Origin: Lepeophtheirus salmonis
Taxonomy: Eukaryota; Arthropoda; Copepoda; Siphonostomatoida; Caligidae
Length of the DNA: 64,000 bases
Assembly: GCF_016086655.4 (NCBI RefSeq)
Contig: NC_052135.2
Span: 16,396,363-16,460,362, forward strand
Direction of reading: 5' to 3'
In this document: positions 1-11,318 of the stretch, one piece after another
How positions within the stretch are numbered: position 1 is the stretch's first letter
How the letters are laid out: every line of letters begins with the position of its first letter
Program-made: the position numbers and the translations under genes
Notes under the pieces: model-generated
Seen by the model: the letters and a program-made list of their open reading frames with translations, nothing else
What the model was told of the DNA's origin: nothing
Databases searched by the model: none

Positions 1-1018
1 TGCGCATTCAAGAAAATGACTGTTATTTTAAACAAGTATTATTTTAGAAAATCCATAGCAAATAGATAACTAAATATATTTGCCCCAAAAGTAGGGATTA
101 GGTAAAAGTGAAAATATTATGTAACTTAAAGAATCGAGATACATTTTACTTATAACTAAGTGTATTATTATTATTAAAGAAATACAAAAAATTGGCTCGC
201 CAAAGGTTGCGTGATTTTACCATAGACAATTATTACGATGATTTAATCAACCAAAACGCTTGAAAATTCGTAATATTACCTATTTCAGGGGAAGTTATTT
301 ATAATCTCAAATTTCGAGTATTTCAATTTATTTCCCAACAAAACATTGTTGTCTTTTAGCATTATTAGTCGCTATTTGAGCAATAAAGCTGTTTCTTATA
401 ATACATACTTTTTATATATAACGTATGTATACATAATTATGTTATTAACTAATATACAAACAAACATTTGTATACTATCATTAATAATTTCATGACATTT
501 AGATATGTTTATCCCTCGGGATATGACTATAGAACGGATAAAGATCACAAGGGAGTGAAGCATATTTTTATTGTACTCTTTATTTCGTTAGTGTATTTTT
601 CATAATCATACATTAAATTGAATTATTTGACTAAATGAATTTTAATTCATACAAAGTTTGAGTATTATTTATTTTACAAAGAAGAATTGTGTAATTACTA
701 TTAATTTTTTTAACAAAAATAACTTTGCTCGTCTTCTTCATGTGTGCAAGGGGGAAAAAATACTAACAAATACAAATTTATATCCCCATTAAAAAATATT
801 TGTATAAATTATGAGGAAACAAACAAATTATGCACAAGACATAAATTTAAAATAAATTACATGCTTCTAATTTATAATACATATCGCAATCCCTCGTATA
901 TTTTATTTATCAAAATAATAGTCTCATTCTATGTATTGTAATAATTAGCTGCCAAGGAACGAAAGAATTAATGTGTTAATTAATTATGTAAAAATAAATG
1001 AGACTTTATGAAAACCAA
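1..1018. other. AT-rich stretch, nothing recognised
   Basis: Very AT-rich sequence with short homopolymer runs. No open frame of convincing composition and no similarity to other parts of the window that I could see. Confidence 0.5.
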
Positions 1019-1600
1019 AGATGGGGACATGGTCTTGAGACTTGTGACTTGAGTTGGACCCCATATTTTGAAGACTTTTGGCTCTACTTTATCTCATAAT
1101 AAAAGCCTCGGGACATAACTTGGACTTAATAACCAGGGGCGTCCACGAGATTATATATATATATTTTTGGAGGGAGGGGGTGCTTGGTTTTGTGAAAAAA
1201 ATTAAAGGGTTAAAATTTTTGCTCCGCTGTACATTTATTCGAATGATTTTTTTTTAGAAAATAATTCCTTAAAAAAAAGTTGTATCCCTTATTTTTCATT
1301 AAAATTCTATCTTCCGGAGTGATAACTTTTGAAAAAATTCCTTGATTTGGAGGGGGCTTCAGCTCCTGCACCCCATCCTCCGTGGATACACCAGATACTT
1401 AATATTCGAGTCTGGACTTGGACTCGAACGCTATTTTATACTGTGAGCACTATGAACCCTATATCAAAATTATGGACCTGAAATGAACTCAAAAGATATT
1501 TAAGGACTTAATAAAAATATTCAAGGACTCGAATGGGACTCGTTGAAAAGATATTCAAGGACTTTGAGTTGGCTTGGACTTGTGGTATATGGTTTTTCTC
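1019..1600. repeat. Degenerate GGACTTG/GGACTCG satellite-like tract interrupted by a MITE
   Basis: The words GGACTTGGACTCG, TTGAGACTTG and ATATTCAAGGACT recur many times at 1019-1130 and again at 1400-1600, with three near-copies of AAAAGATATT(C/T)AAGGACT between 1490 and 1570. The two halves are separated by the H-family element at 1136-1391, which seems to have inserted into an older simple-repeat tract. Function unknown. Confidence 0.5.
1136..1391 (+). mobile_element. Family H MITE, copy 1 (GGGCGTCCACG ends)
   Basis: Starts GGGGCGTCCACGAGA and ends with the near-complement CCTCCGTGGATACACC, giving imperfect terminal inverted repeats of about 14 bp. The inside is T-rich and carries the words GGAGGGGGCTTCAGCTCC near the right end, a signature also seen in degenerate form near the ends of copies at 63003-63411 and 60070-60505. 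No coding capacity. It is a non-autonomous DNA-transposon derivative by structure; the superfamily is not decidable from this copy. Confidence 0.55.
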
Positions 1601-2800
1601 CACCTCTGAAGAAAACTTTAATTATAATTCATCCATTTGATAAGAACTACAATCGACATAATATGTATGTATTTTAATCCCATACCATGAAGTATTGAAG
1701 GAAATTAAGGAGAATAATCCCATTGCCTACACATTATATCAACACTACTCATCCACTTATAATTTACTTTGTTCTCAAAGTACATATCAAAATATACTAA
1801 TGCGTGTTAATTTGCTATGTAATTGCATAAGCAATACAACTTCTATTTTATATAATACATATCCGTACTATAAAAGTGTGTAGAATGTGTTGAGATTCAG
1901 AGTTAAAGGTTGTGTAATAGCATCTGAGATATTGATCTACCTATTTGAAAAAAAATTCACACAATAATGTAAGTATTTTTTTTTTATTTATAGATTTTCT
2001 ATAGAAGAATATACAATAATATAATACTAAAATTGTTAAAATACATACGTACATATCTTGTTACATACATCCATATCTAAGAAATCGATTTTGATAAAAG
2101 TATTTGATGGATTCATTTCAATGTTTTTAAAAAAAAATATTAATCATGAACATTATTTAAACTTGATCTTCATTGAAATGTAGAAAAAATAATGTTAAGC
2201 TGATTATTTCGTAACAAGACGTATACAATTTAGAAGCAATAATTTAATATAGGTATATTTATAGATGTAAACTTTTAAGCATGCCATGATAATTTCTATT
2301 ATACGGAAATTAATTAAAGAAATTGCTCTGAAATTTAACTTAGGAGATTCAAGAGAGTCGGAAGGCTCTAAAACTATGCACAGGCATATTTAGGTACAAT
2401 TAAGTACAGAGAAAAATCACACAATCTAAATACTATACAAATACTTTAATTTCAACTATATTTAAATATTTTTAATTTAATCTAGATTTCATTCTGAAAA
2501 AGTTTTTAATCATCCATGTGATATTTATCTTGATCCATATTTCTGTTATGGTATTTTTTCGTTCCAAATATATTCATTGTACAGTGCATTTGAGGATTAA
2601 AATGCTGTCTTCTTTTTATGAAAGGGTCCTCTATAACTAAAAAGTCAAACCATGTTGTAACTGACTTGTTTTTCACTGATATGTCAAAGTTTGCATACAA
2701 TCAGATACATATTAATGTCAAAACATGTATTTCAAGTTAGAAGTAAATACATATAGCTTTAAAAAATATGACCTGTCGGTATGTTAAAAAAATAAACCAA
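1601..2800. other. AT-rich stretch, nothing recognised
   Basis: Contains short open frames (for example 1695-1883 plus and 2506-2700 minus) whose composition is that of the surrounding AT-rich DNA. I do not consider them genes. Confidence 0.45.
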
Positions 2801-3260
2801 AGGGTAACATGGTAATCCTGACAACTTGAAGAACACTTTGGAGTAGATCAGCCTCTTTTTCATAATGTTTCAATAGATGAGCTACAAGTGGCTAGAAGAT
2901 GAAGTTAATATACACGAATGCCACTTTGTTAATTACATGGACATAGATAGAAATTACTTCAATGTCAATCCTCAATTCTACTCTGAGGGTAACAAGGACT
3001 TATTTAATGAATTTTTTCTCCCTTCATTCTGATCGGAAAAACTTCAAAAACTACTGTAACTCTGGAAAAATCATTAGTGTTGATTTTTATCTTTCACTCT
3101 CAAGTAATTACTTTATACTTAGATGTCCTCCCTTCAAGATTGAAGTAGTAATCTAAACAGTTTAAAAAAATAAAAACGCTGATCGGACTCCAACAACAAA
3201 TTGTATCACGCTCATCCAATGTCTTATTTTATACAACTCTAAAAATCTTGCTTTGGCACT
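2801..3260 (+). repeat. Family C dispersed repeat, copy 1
   Basis: Begins GGGTAACATGGTAATCCTGAC and runs through TCCTCAATTCTACTCTGAG near 2970 and TTATACAACTCTAAAAATC near 3230. The same order of words is found at 5085-5440 (plus), 6405-6565 (minus), 23165-23365 (minus), 23770-23985 (minus) and partly at 51575-51740 (plus). Copies diverge by roughly a quarter. No open frame is shared between copies and no A tail or target duplication is obvious, so the class (SINE, MITE or fragment of a larger element) is open. Confidence 0.55.
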
Positions 3261-3908
3261 AAAGAGTTACACATGTTATTTTTTGTGTTCTGGAATTGCA
3301 ATTATTGCTTGGGTTGTAAGCCCTTAGCATTTTTTAGTGTGTGAGTCATTTCTTGTTGTTAGTAACCTGAACAGTGTTTTTTTTAATTTCTAAAGCTGTG
3401 ATCATTATTATTATATTCTTAAGGAGATAAAATCTAGAATTAAGTGTAGGCAAGAGTTTGTATTTTCATAGAAATATTTTTTTAACAGAAATACAATGAA
3501 GTCAAATGGAATTTTGGAAAAAAATAGGTTTTGTAGATCTACATATAAATATTATTTATTATAAATCTCAAATGAATCCTTCATATTTAAAAAAAGGATA
3601 ATAACTATGGAAAACCATACTTGTATCACGTATAGCGCGCACCTATTAGAAAACATCCTTTTTACAACAGTACAAATAGCAAAAAAAAAAAAAAAAAAAA
3701 TATAGTCATTGTTCAAATTTAAAGTTTGTACTTATTTGTTTATATATAGTAATATTTTTTTAGCCAATAAAGTAATCTAAAATTATAAATGAAATATTGA
3801 TTACTTAAAGCCTGATTAATTTCTTTTTAAACTCTCAAAATCCTTAAATGTAGATATCAAGAAATTTTAAACTGTTTTTATTTGTTTTGGGAGCGATTTG
3901 TTCAGAGA
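3261..3908. other. AT-rich stretch with a poly(A) run
   Basis: Nothing coding. A run of about 20 A lies at 3681-3700. Confidence 0.45.
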
Positions 3909-4582
3909 TAATCCTGTTTTTACATGCGTGTATATTTAAATACGACAGATAAGTATAGATGGCTCGTGAGCTCTAGTGTCATGTAAGATCACATCAAATA
4001 TTGTATGTACTCCCAATTTTGAAAATTTTAATGTATTAGCCAGCAAGGAGCACTATAGTTTTTATAGTGAACTATGCAGCCAATAAGTTATCTATCAAAT
4101 TTGACTATAAATATTATTCCTTTTGATTTACAACCACGAGGATTTAGACTATTTTGTCTTGTGTTGTGGCAGTCCTAATTTAAGACGGAAAACTACAGTC
4201 CGATCTAGTTCAGTCTCGTTCTGGTACATTTCATTCCTGCACATCAATCCTAAAACTTAAAAAATTTGGTCCTCGATGACGTCATTCAACTTTATTTCTT
4301 CTTTTTTTTCCCCCGCTCTAGTATTGATAGTATTAAGGACTGGTCCTAAGAATGTACTGGTCCTAAGAATGGACTGGACCGAATAAATAAGGAGAAACTC
4401 AACAATAATTTTGACCTCTTTAACTAAAGCTTATAGTGCTCCTTCCTTGATGATACGTTAGAATTTTCAAAATAGGGAGGGGCATACAATATTTGATATG
4501 ATCTTACATGACACTAGAGCTCACGAGCAATCTATACTTATCTGTTGTATTGAAATATACACGCTTGTGAAAACAGGATTAA
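3909..4582. mobile_element. Foldback-type element with about 150-bp terminal inverted repeats
   Basis: The left arm (3909-4057) and right arm (4432-4582) are inverted copies of each other, roughly 85-90% identical over about 150 bp. Shared blocks include CTCTAGTGTCATGTAAGATC on the left and its complement on the right. The element runs from TAATCCTG to CAGGATTA, so a TA target site is possible. The 370-bp centre contains a 17-bp direct repeat (4337-4353 and 4354-4370, GGACTGGTCCTAAGAAT type) and a TGACGTCA palindrome at 4277-4284. No transposase is present. The DNA could form a very long hairpin. Long arms suit a foldback or Tc1/mariner-derived MITE. Confidence 0.8.
4337..4380 (+). repeat. 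17-bp tandem repeat inside the foldback element
   Basis: GGACTGGTCCTAAGAAT is followed directly by GTACTGGTCCTAAGAAT and then by a partial third unit GGACTGGACC. Confidence 0.75.
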
Positions 4583-5084
4583 TTAATAAGAGCTATTTTG
4601 TTTGATAATTTTTCTTACATTAGAAAATTCCAGGGACCACAGTTCATTTTCTCATAATTTCATAAGCATATCATAATATTTAAATCAATATTAATATTTA
4701 TAATTAAAATTATTACCGTTTTATTTATAACTATGTGTGTGATCAATATGAACATTCCAATCTACTTTTGCAAAATGTACTTTACAGATTATTTTATAAA
4801 TGTATGGATGCTCTGTACAAGTTACATGTAGAAGCTGATTGTATTAGCATGAATTTTATTTTATGATAAATCTCACGAGTCATTTTAATTAACAGTTATT
4901 AATTGGTGCTTTCATTTTATTGCTTATTTATTATGTATATAATTGATATAAACCTTCAATTTTTAAGGTGTCATTCTATTAACTTATTGAACGTCTAATA
5001 AAATGAATATCAACCATTGCATTGTAGGCAGTCATGCATAAAATATGCCCCGTCATTATTTAAAAAAAAAAGAAAATGAAAGTG
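4583..5084. other. AT-rich stretch, nothing recognised
   Basis: No open frame or repeat recognised. Confidence 0.4.
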
Positions 5085-5440
5085 GTAATCCTGACAATTC
5101 AAAGAATATTTGAGGGGAAAGCAGCTTAGCTGTCATCACGTTTTATTGAATCAGCTTCAAGCTTCCATGAGAGGAAGGAAATAAACACAAATCTTAATCT
5201 ATATACATATAGGCTGGAATTACACCGATGTTGAGATCCAATTCTACTCCGACCCTAAGAAGGACTCACATTTATAACTCTTGAGCAAACTTTCATTGTT
5301 ACTTACTTTATACTTGAATGTTGTTTCTTTAAGAATGAACACAATAGCAGCTTTGGAAGGTAAAAAAACCCTTTTCAGATTAACTATTAGAAAAATCCCC
5401 CCGCCTCCCCCTTTTCAGTACTATTTTATACAGCTCTAAT
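5085..5440 (+). repeat. Family C dispersed repeat, copy 2
   Basis: Matches copy 1 in order: GTGGTAATCCTGACAATTC, then AGCTGTCATCACGTTTTATT, then ATCCAATTCTACTCCGACCC, then TTACTTTATACTTGAATG, then TTTTATACAGCTCTAATTAG. It is the most complete copy after copy 1, and lies in the same orientation about 2.3 kb away. Confidence 0.55.
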
Positions 5441-5507
5441 TAGACAATGCAACATAATGAAGTTCTTGGAGCGCCTGCAGGCTGAAGTCCAAATTTGTTA
5501 ATGGTAT

Positions 5508-6240
5508 TTAAGCCGTAGAACTCGAAAATGACCATTAAAATTTTTAACCTTTAAAGCCTTTTTTTTTTCAAATAAAGTTTTTTGGGTATAACTACGATTT
5601 GGTTACATATTTCCACATGAAAGAACTATATAAATGAAAATCAAACTAAATAACAAGTTGATACAAACATTTCAAAATTGAATTGTTTATGAGGTTTTAA
5701 CTAATAATTTATACTAATACTATTAATAATTTAGATGTAAAAAAATTAAAAGAAATTTATAGATCTTCATATTCAAAATAATTGATCGATATAAAACTAA
5801 TTCCCCCCCCCCCTTAATATTATTGTGATTTATATTCAACGCAATCTAACCAGCTTGTTTTATGAAAATTCCTGAATAAATATTAAAAACTAAGTTGACC
5901 AAAAATCAAGCAAAATCGACATTTTTTAAAGGTAATTTAAAAAAAAAAAAAATAGATATGTAAGGTATATTCTATAACTTCAGTTTGTATATAAAGCACT
6001 TGAAGAAAAAATAAAAATATATTAGCTTCTCATTAAGGTCCTTCATTATACTCGATTTTTGGTTGTTATGTAGATATTTTATTAATTGCAATCAAGATAA
6101 AATAATAAATAATTCATTTTACAAATGCTGAAATGTTTTTATCAATTTGTTATTGACTTTGATTTTCATCTATATAGTTCCTTCATGCCAAAATATGGCA
6201 CTGAATAGTAGTTATACTATAAAAAACCTGATTAAAATAT
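5508..6240. repeat. Inverted pair of a dispersed repeat (family J)
   Basis: The segment 5508-5690 read on minus contains GGTCATTTTCGAGTTCTACGG preceded by TTGATTTTCATTTATATAG. The segment 5850-6240 read on plus contains TTGATTTTCATCTATATAG, CTCGATTTTTGGTTGTTATG and ATTAATTGCAATCAAGATAA. Both match one longer repeat seen whole on plus at 29080-29550 and partly at 37970-38300. So one partial copy sits on each strand, with their ends facing one another. It may be a foldback derivative or two independent insertions. Confidence 0.55.
5803..5813. repeat. Poly(C) run
   Basis: A run of about 11 C in an AT-rich setting. Its length is likely to vary between individuals or assemblies. Confidence 0.7.
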
Positions 6241-6404
6241 TCTAAGGGTTGTAAATCTTAAGTATTGTTTCGAGTGCAATTTTTTTTCGAGTTGGTAACG
6301 TGAACAGTTAAAAAAAATGATGTCCTCAAGAGTGGAATAATATAAATAAAGTAACAACGAGTGTGTATACTCATGAATAACGGCAGATAATGTTGATGAA
6401 TTCT

Positions 6405-6565
6405 TAGGGGGGTAATAGTGTAAGTCTTTGTTGGGCTCAAAGTAGAATTGAGGATCTAAATTTATGCTTATGCTTATTTCTTTATTTTGTTCATTTCCCA
6501 GCTCGTCACAGCTAATGTGTCTTTTCTAAAACTTTCTTTGTATTGTGAGGGCTACCATGTTCTTT
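6405..6565 (-). repeat. Family C dispersed repeat, copy 3 (partial)
   Basis: On minus it reads GAACATGGTAGCCCTCAC, then AGCTGTGACGAGCTGGGAAA, then GATCCTCAATTCTACTTTGAG. It aligns with the first half of copies 1 and 2. Confidence 0.5.
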
Positions 6566-7948
6566 TGGTTTTTGTTTTTTTTAAATACCCAAAAAAAATA
6601 ATTACAGTTTACAACCATATTTATACCCCTCCGTCCTTTGCAAAATAATTTTTGTCAAATTATATATCTTATATATAAAAGACAATTGTCTTTTAATTAT
6701 TTTTTTTATATAGGCTAACATCAAAAAAGAAGTTCATCTCATAAAAAAACTAAGACAAATTTTCATTTTTCTCTTAACGTTATGTATAAAAAATAGTCAT
6801 TAAAAAATGTATATGATTGTTCTGTCAAAAGTGAAAGTACTTAATAATGTTTGCTTTTATAAAATAGACAGCTGAACGTGTCATGTCTGTTTTGTTTGTC
6901 ATATGTTTATATAATTAAATTGTTTTTTTATATTTTTGTGCTAATAAATGGATTATAAACTATTTTTTTAATATTAAATTGATTTTCAACTTTTTTGACA
7001 ATTTGTATTAAATTTATTTAGAAAAACTTATGTATTTATTTTGATTGTTTGTTTTACAGATTTTTATTACTGCACGGAGAATAGGCTACTTTTTTATGGA
7101 TTAAGTGCCAGGATATTTGAACAGTATTACATTTAATTATTGCAAAATGTTACACTCTTAAATTTATTATGTTATAATAGTTATTGTTGTGAAAACTTGT
7201 TGGCCTAATAAACGCCCTGGCACTACGGCAAGAAAAATCAGCATTTATTGTCTGTGAGATGATGGAAGAAACAATGATTTATTCATAATGGAAACTTTTC
7301 TATATTAACCCCAAAAATTAAGGTCCGGTAACAAAATTAGTATCTGTGTTTCGATACTTTTAGTTACTTTTTGACTAATAAATAGCAAACATGTCGTTGG
7401 TATCAATTTGCATGGACTAGTCCACATGATATTTTGTTATTTGGGGTCTTTAACAAACACACACACACAAAAATCCAAAAATGTGTTGACTTTTTTTTTT
7501 AAAGGCATTTTTTGTTGAGGGGGAGGTGTTTACGGGTCAATAGTTAATATTTTTATAACGAAACAGCAGTGCCTTTACCAGTTCCAATACGAATTTAGTA
7601 TATTATCTTTTTAACCCTTAGAATACCAGATAATTTACTGCACGTATTCGCAATCTATTTTTGCTTTCATGAAAAAATGAGGATTTCATTAGGAGATGTC
7701 TTCCTTATCAATGCATACTGCCTAGTAATGTCGATTGCATATCTATTGATACACTGATTAATATCCAAAACAAAAAAGAAATTGCATTATATTTGAATAC
7801 TTCTTTTTTTCCTGTTAGTAGCTAATTATTTATTGGAGGAGCAGCATGGAAACTTGCTTTTGTAGCTTATTTGGACAAAAGTTACTCTACGAAAAAAGAA
7901 AAAAAAAACCTCAGAAAATTGACTTATTGATTAAAGCTAATTCTAAAT
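6566..7948. other. AT-rich stretch; possible 120-bp TIR element
   Basis: TAAGTGCCAGGATATTT at about 7102 and the near-complement AAACGCCCTGGCACTA at about 7210-7225 could be the ends of a tiny inverted-repeat element, but this rests on about 14 matches. The rest is unremarkable, apart from a short (CA)n run near 7460. Confidence 0.3.
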
Positions 7949-8070
7949 AGGAACAAAAGCACAAGAACTGAGACCAATAATCAATATATTTCAGTCTTAT
8001 TACTTTGTCGTTCTGGTTCTTGCAGTTCAAGAACAGGAACCGCTAGACCGATAAGGGCACAACCTTGCAT
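7949..8070 (-). mobile_element. Family B MITE, short copy
   Basis: Read on minus, GTTGTGCCCTTATCGGTCTA, then ACCAGAACGACAAAGTAATA, then TTCTTGTGCTTTTGTTCC match the left 135 bp of the family B element at 52565-53389 in the same order. No coding capacity. It is either a solo end or a short derivative. Confidence 0.6.
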
Positions 8071-8621
8071 ATAATATTCAAAATTTTAAATAATGAAAAA
8101 TCAAAAAACTTTACACTTCTGGTGTACATACATACACAGTCAAAAACATGACAAATCCTTGTCACGGCCCTGCCCACACATTTATTAAAAATCGATTTCC
8201 TTTAATAAATAAATGAATGAAATGCAATCCCATATTATTACACAAAAAAATTGTACAAAGGCAATGCGAAGAGTGAAGACATGGTGTTGATTCTCATAAC
8301 TCCCTCTTCATACAATTTCTGCATGTGATTAATATACATATAGTCGTACATATGTAGGCTAGCTATGCCCGCTACTCTATCATGTTCATAATATATTTAC
8401 TTATAAAAAGTAAGACAAATGACTCTATGTACATATACAACTTCTACATCTAAAAAGTATGTACATGATGTAGGTTAACATGCATACGAAATAATATCTT
8501 GATAGAACATAAATCAACGGAGAGTTATTCGTGTTTCATTGTGTCTATGATGATGAATCTGGCATGAGAACTGATTGGATTAATTGTTATCGTATTATGC
8601 ATTAGTACGAAATGTAGCTAT
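8071..8621. other. AT-rich stretch, nothing recognised
   Basis: No repeat or open frame recognised. The 8-bp word GTAGCTAT at 8614-8621 is the left target duplication of the next element. Confidence 0.45.
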
Positions 8622-8823
8622 TAGTGTTGAGACTCGATCCAATAACATTTTTTTTTCGGTTCGGTTTTAATTGATTCTTTCTAGAGGGATTTGGATGAAT
8701 ATTACGGTCTATTTCAAACCGTAAACAGATTCTATTCGTTTCCAATCTATGAATCGATTGTCTTTTTTTATCTTGATGTATGAGTTGTACAAATATGATT
8801 TATGCAACATATTTCCCTCCATA

Positions 8824-8875
8824 TGTCGTTGTTACATGTACCAATGCTCACTATTTTAAAACAAAACTGACGTAA
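8824..8875. promoter_or_regulatory. First CRE-like site pair in family A copy 1
   Basis: A degenerate TGTCGTTG at 8824-8831 and TGACGTAA at 8868-8875, with starts 44 bp apart. This matches the spacing in the better preserved pairs. No evidence that it is bound. Confidence 0.35.
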
Positions 8876-9113
8876 TCCACAATGAGACCATTTCTTCTCA
8901 ACTAGGGAATCATTATTCATTAATGGTTGGGATTTGTTCCCAGCTTAACAGGAGGTAGTTTAAATTCAACCTTCAAAATACTGATAAGAGGAAAAATAAG
9001 CTTAAAAATCGACAGATCACAACAAAATATATTGTAAGGTTTTTCTGTACGTGAAGTAATACATAATGACTTATACACATATGATTTATGCCCCACATTT
9101 AAAATCATATGAT

Positions 9114-9165
9114 TGACGTTATTGTTTGTACCAATGTCCACCATTTTGAAAGACAGCTGACGTCA
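9114..9165. promoter_or_regulatory. Second CRE-like site pair in family A copy 1
   Basis: TGACGTTA at 9114-9121 and the full palindrome TGACGTCA at 9158-9165, with starts 44 bp apart. TGACGTCA is the known binding palindrome of CREB/ATF bZIP proteins. That it acts here is inference. Confidence 0.45.
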
Positions 9166-9316
9166 TTATCATTTTATCTATAGAATTGTTGTAAAATGAA
9201 TTTGAAATGAGACCAACCTTGAGTGAACTTCTTTAAAGGAACGCACTAGTTAGGTTCACTTAACATAATAAAAGTCTCAGTCCGGTCTAGGATTTTGGAC
9301 CCAAAACACAACACTA

Positions 9317-10913
9317 GTAGCTACAGATTGAAAAAAAAGTTGTTTAACTCCCTCCTTCTCCTTATTATTCATCATCATCAATGCAATCTCATTTTTCTCA
9401 CTATTTGATAAGATTGGTTTTTGTGGTAGAGAGGATGGTGGTAGTCGTGGTTTTATTGAAAACCATTTTTAAGTTTGAATATTACTTAGTTAGTAAGTGA
9501 GTTGATGAAGAAAAACTTATCTTCTCTTTTTAGTTCAATTCTATCTCCTGGTCTCTTTTTTTCCCTTTTTCCATTAAAAAAATGTCATCATAATAATACT
9601 TCTGGACTCGCATAACTACTCTTCTACACTTATTTATTCACTAATGGATATCAAATTAATCTTATTTATTAGTGGGTATTATAATGTAAATACTAAGATA
9701 TTGTGTTTGTATCTAGGTATATGCATTAAATGATACATACATATAGGGTTTCTGCATAATGAGTTTAAAAAAACTGTTTTGAAAGGTTTCTCAAATGAAT
9801 TAATTAATTGGTCGTAGGCTATATAATGTATGTATATTAATACCTTATAGTTTTAGTGATGTAAATATGTAGTTTTCAAGATCCGTCTTTAAACTCTTGA
9901 ATATCTTTATAATAATATTTGGTGCCCTTTTTTTAAGTAACTTTTTTTTTCTTAAAGAAAACCTATAAAAAATCAATTTTTTTAGAAAACTCATATATTT
10001 CTCTTTAGTTCCTTGTGTCGTCATTTACTCTATCTTAGCATATCATTACAGTTTGTGTAGTTTTAAGTTGAACTTTCTTTCTCCAACGAAAACCGATATG
10101 GTTTTAGGCCTTAATCTTCCTCCCCAATATGGATACGTGGTTTGTGTATGCCCTTTTTAAGGATTTTTATAAGTCTATTGAAGTATTTATTGAAGGAATA
10201 TAAGTCCAAGAAACCTATTTACTTAAGTATCTATAAAGAGAAAATATTTTACTCACGTTATATCAAAGTGAGGGAAATACAAATTTAATGTCATTACTTC
10301 TAAACCAAAATGATGTTTGAATTTATTCCTTAGCAACATTTTTTTATAATGGATTATATAAACCCCAAATTTACTTTTAGTCTCTCTGAGTTAAGGAAGT
10401 CCTTATAGAATCAATATTGACATAATATAAAGATCAATAAACGCCTATCCATTTTGTTCATTTTCGTTTATCCATTGATGGAATTCATACATGTATAAGA
10501 ATAATCGACCCTGGGTGGTCTTTTTGTCAACCATTTGCCCCTTATATTCAAATATTTATTTTAAACTACCTGCATTTATGTACATAACAATTTTTTCAAA
10601 TGTACTACATATATATACTATGAGGGATCGAAATTTCAAGGAGACACACATTAAATCATCTTGAATTAAAGATTTAGAACTGTAAACTAAATTCTGTGTT
10701 ATCATTACTTTTAAAGAAATTAATCATAGTTATAATTTACGATATAAAAAAAGTCTAATGATACCTATACATGCAGCAAAGAACCATTTCAAGAAAAAAA
10801 GTCAATCCAATCAATGAGTTACTTTTATTTTTCAATATTTGAATATCAAGTTTGATAATCAAAAGTCACGTTATTGAGGAACCAGCTTTTATTGCAATTT
10901 TGACTGTATTTAA
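9317..10913. other. AT-rich stretch, nothing recognised
   Basis: No coding-like composition and no repeat recognised. Confidence 0.45.
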
Positions 10914-11318
10914 TTCTACTCTAAAGTTGTGGGCTCTTTGGATATCGAAACAGAAATAGAGAAAGACGGCACATTTTGTAAGTCCAGTTTAGAGACTTCA
11001 AGACATCTGTTTTGGGATTCTCCAAGTGTGGTTAACCTTGTGCACATGACCACTGAGTTTTTGAGATACTACAATTCAGAAATAAAGATTGGGGATTGTC
11101 TGGTAAAGCCACGACCTAAACATAGATTTCACTTCAAAATAGAATGCTTCATAGCAAAGGTGCTATTTATTCTCTACGCCGCAAGAAGTAAGAACTCTTG
11201 CGTACCTACTATTCTGGACAAACTCCTCTTAAGATCCCATGAAGTACTGGAGAGGTTCGATAGATATGGAATTGTCTTGAAGTTTTGTTTTTTAGTTCGT
11301 TTAGCAGATTTTTGTTAA
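10914..11318 (+). pseudogene. C-terminal end of a non-LTR retrotransposon polyprotein (relic)
   Basis: An open frame follows the stop at 10911-10913 and ends at the TAA at 11316-11318. There is no ATG at its start, as expected for a 5'-truncated element. Around residue 22 it reads FCKSSLETSRHLFWDSP. This is the pattern C..C...ET..HLFW.C found after the reverse transcriptase domain in jockey-, I- and CR1-type LINEs (zf-RVT region), with the last cysteine replaced by serine. A following stretch, KIECFIAKVLFILYAARSK, resembles the usual tail of such proteins. The catalytic RT domain is absent. No A tail or target duplication is visible downstream. The family name cannot be given without a search. 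Confidence 0.55.

Larger units (their letters stand above)
8622..9316 (+). mobile_element. Family A hAT-like MITE, copy 1, with intact target duplication
   Basis: Begins TAGTGTTGAGACTCGATCC and ends ACACAACACTA, so TAGTGTTG is the inverted terminus. It is flanked by GTAGCTAT (8614-8621) and GTAGCTAC (9317-9324), a near-perfect 8-bp target duplication as expected for hAT elements. A block of about 90 bp holding two CRE-like sites occurs twice (8780-8880 and 9070-9170), and an M module (8890-9060) lies between them. Other copies are at 12535, 17330, 35988 and 40554. No transposase frame; the short frame at 8920-9144 is internal noise. Confidence 0.75.

Noticed and set aside
744..3156. Short open frames at 744-941, 1695-1883, 2506-2700 and 2962-3156
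   Set aside because: Composition equals that of the AT-rich background; one lies in a dispersed repeat and none resembles a known protein.
3681..3700. Poly(A) runs here and at 26701 and 47800 as retroposon tails
   Set aside because: No upstream body with target duplications could be identified; AT-rich DNA yields such runs readily.
8920..9144. 74-codon minus frame
   Set aside because: Lies inside family A copy 1 and is not kept in other copies.
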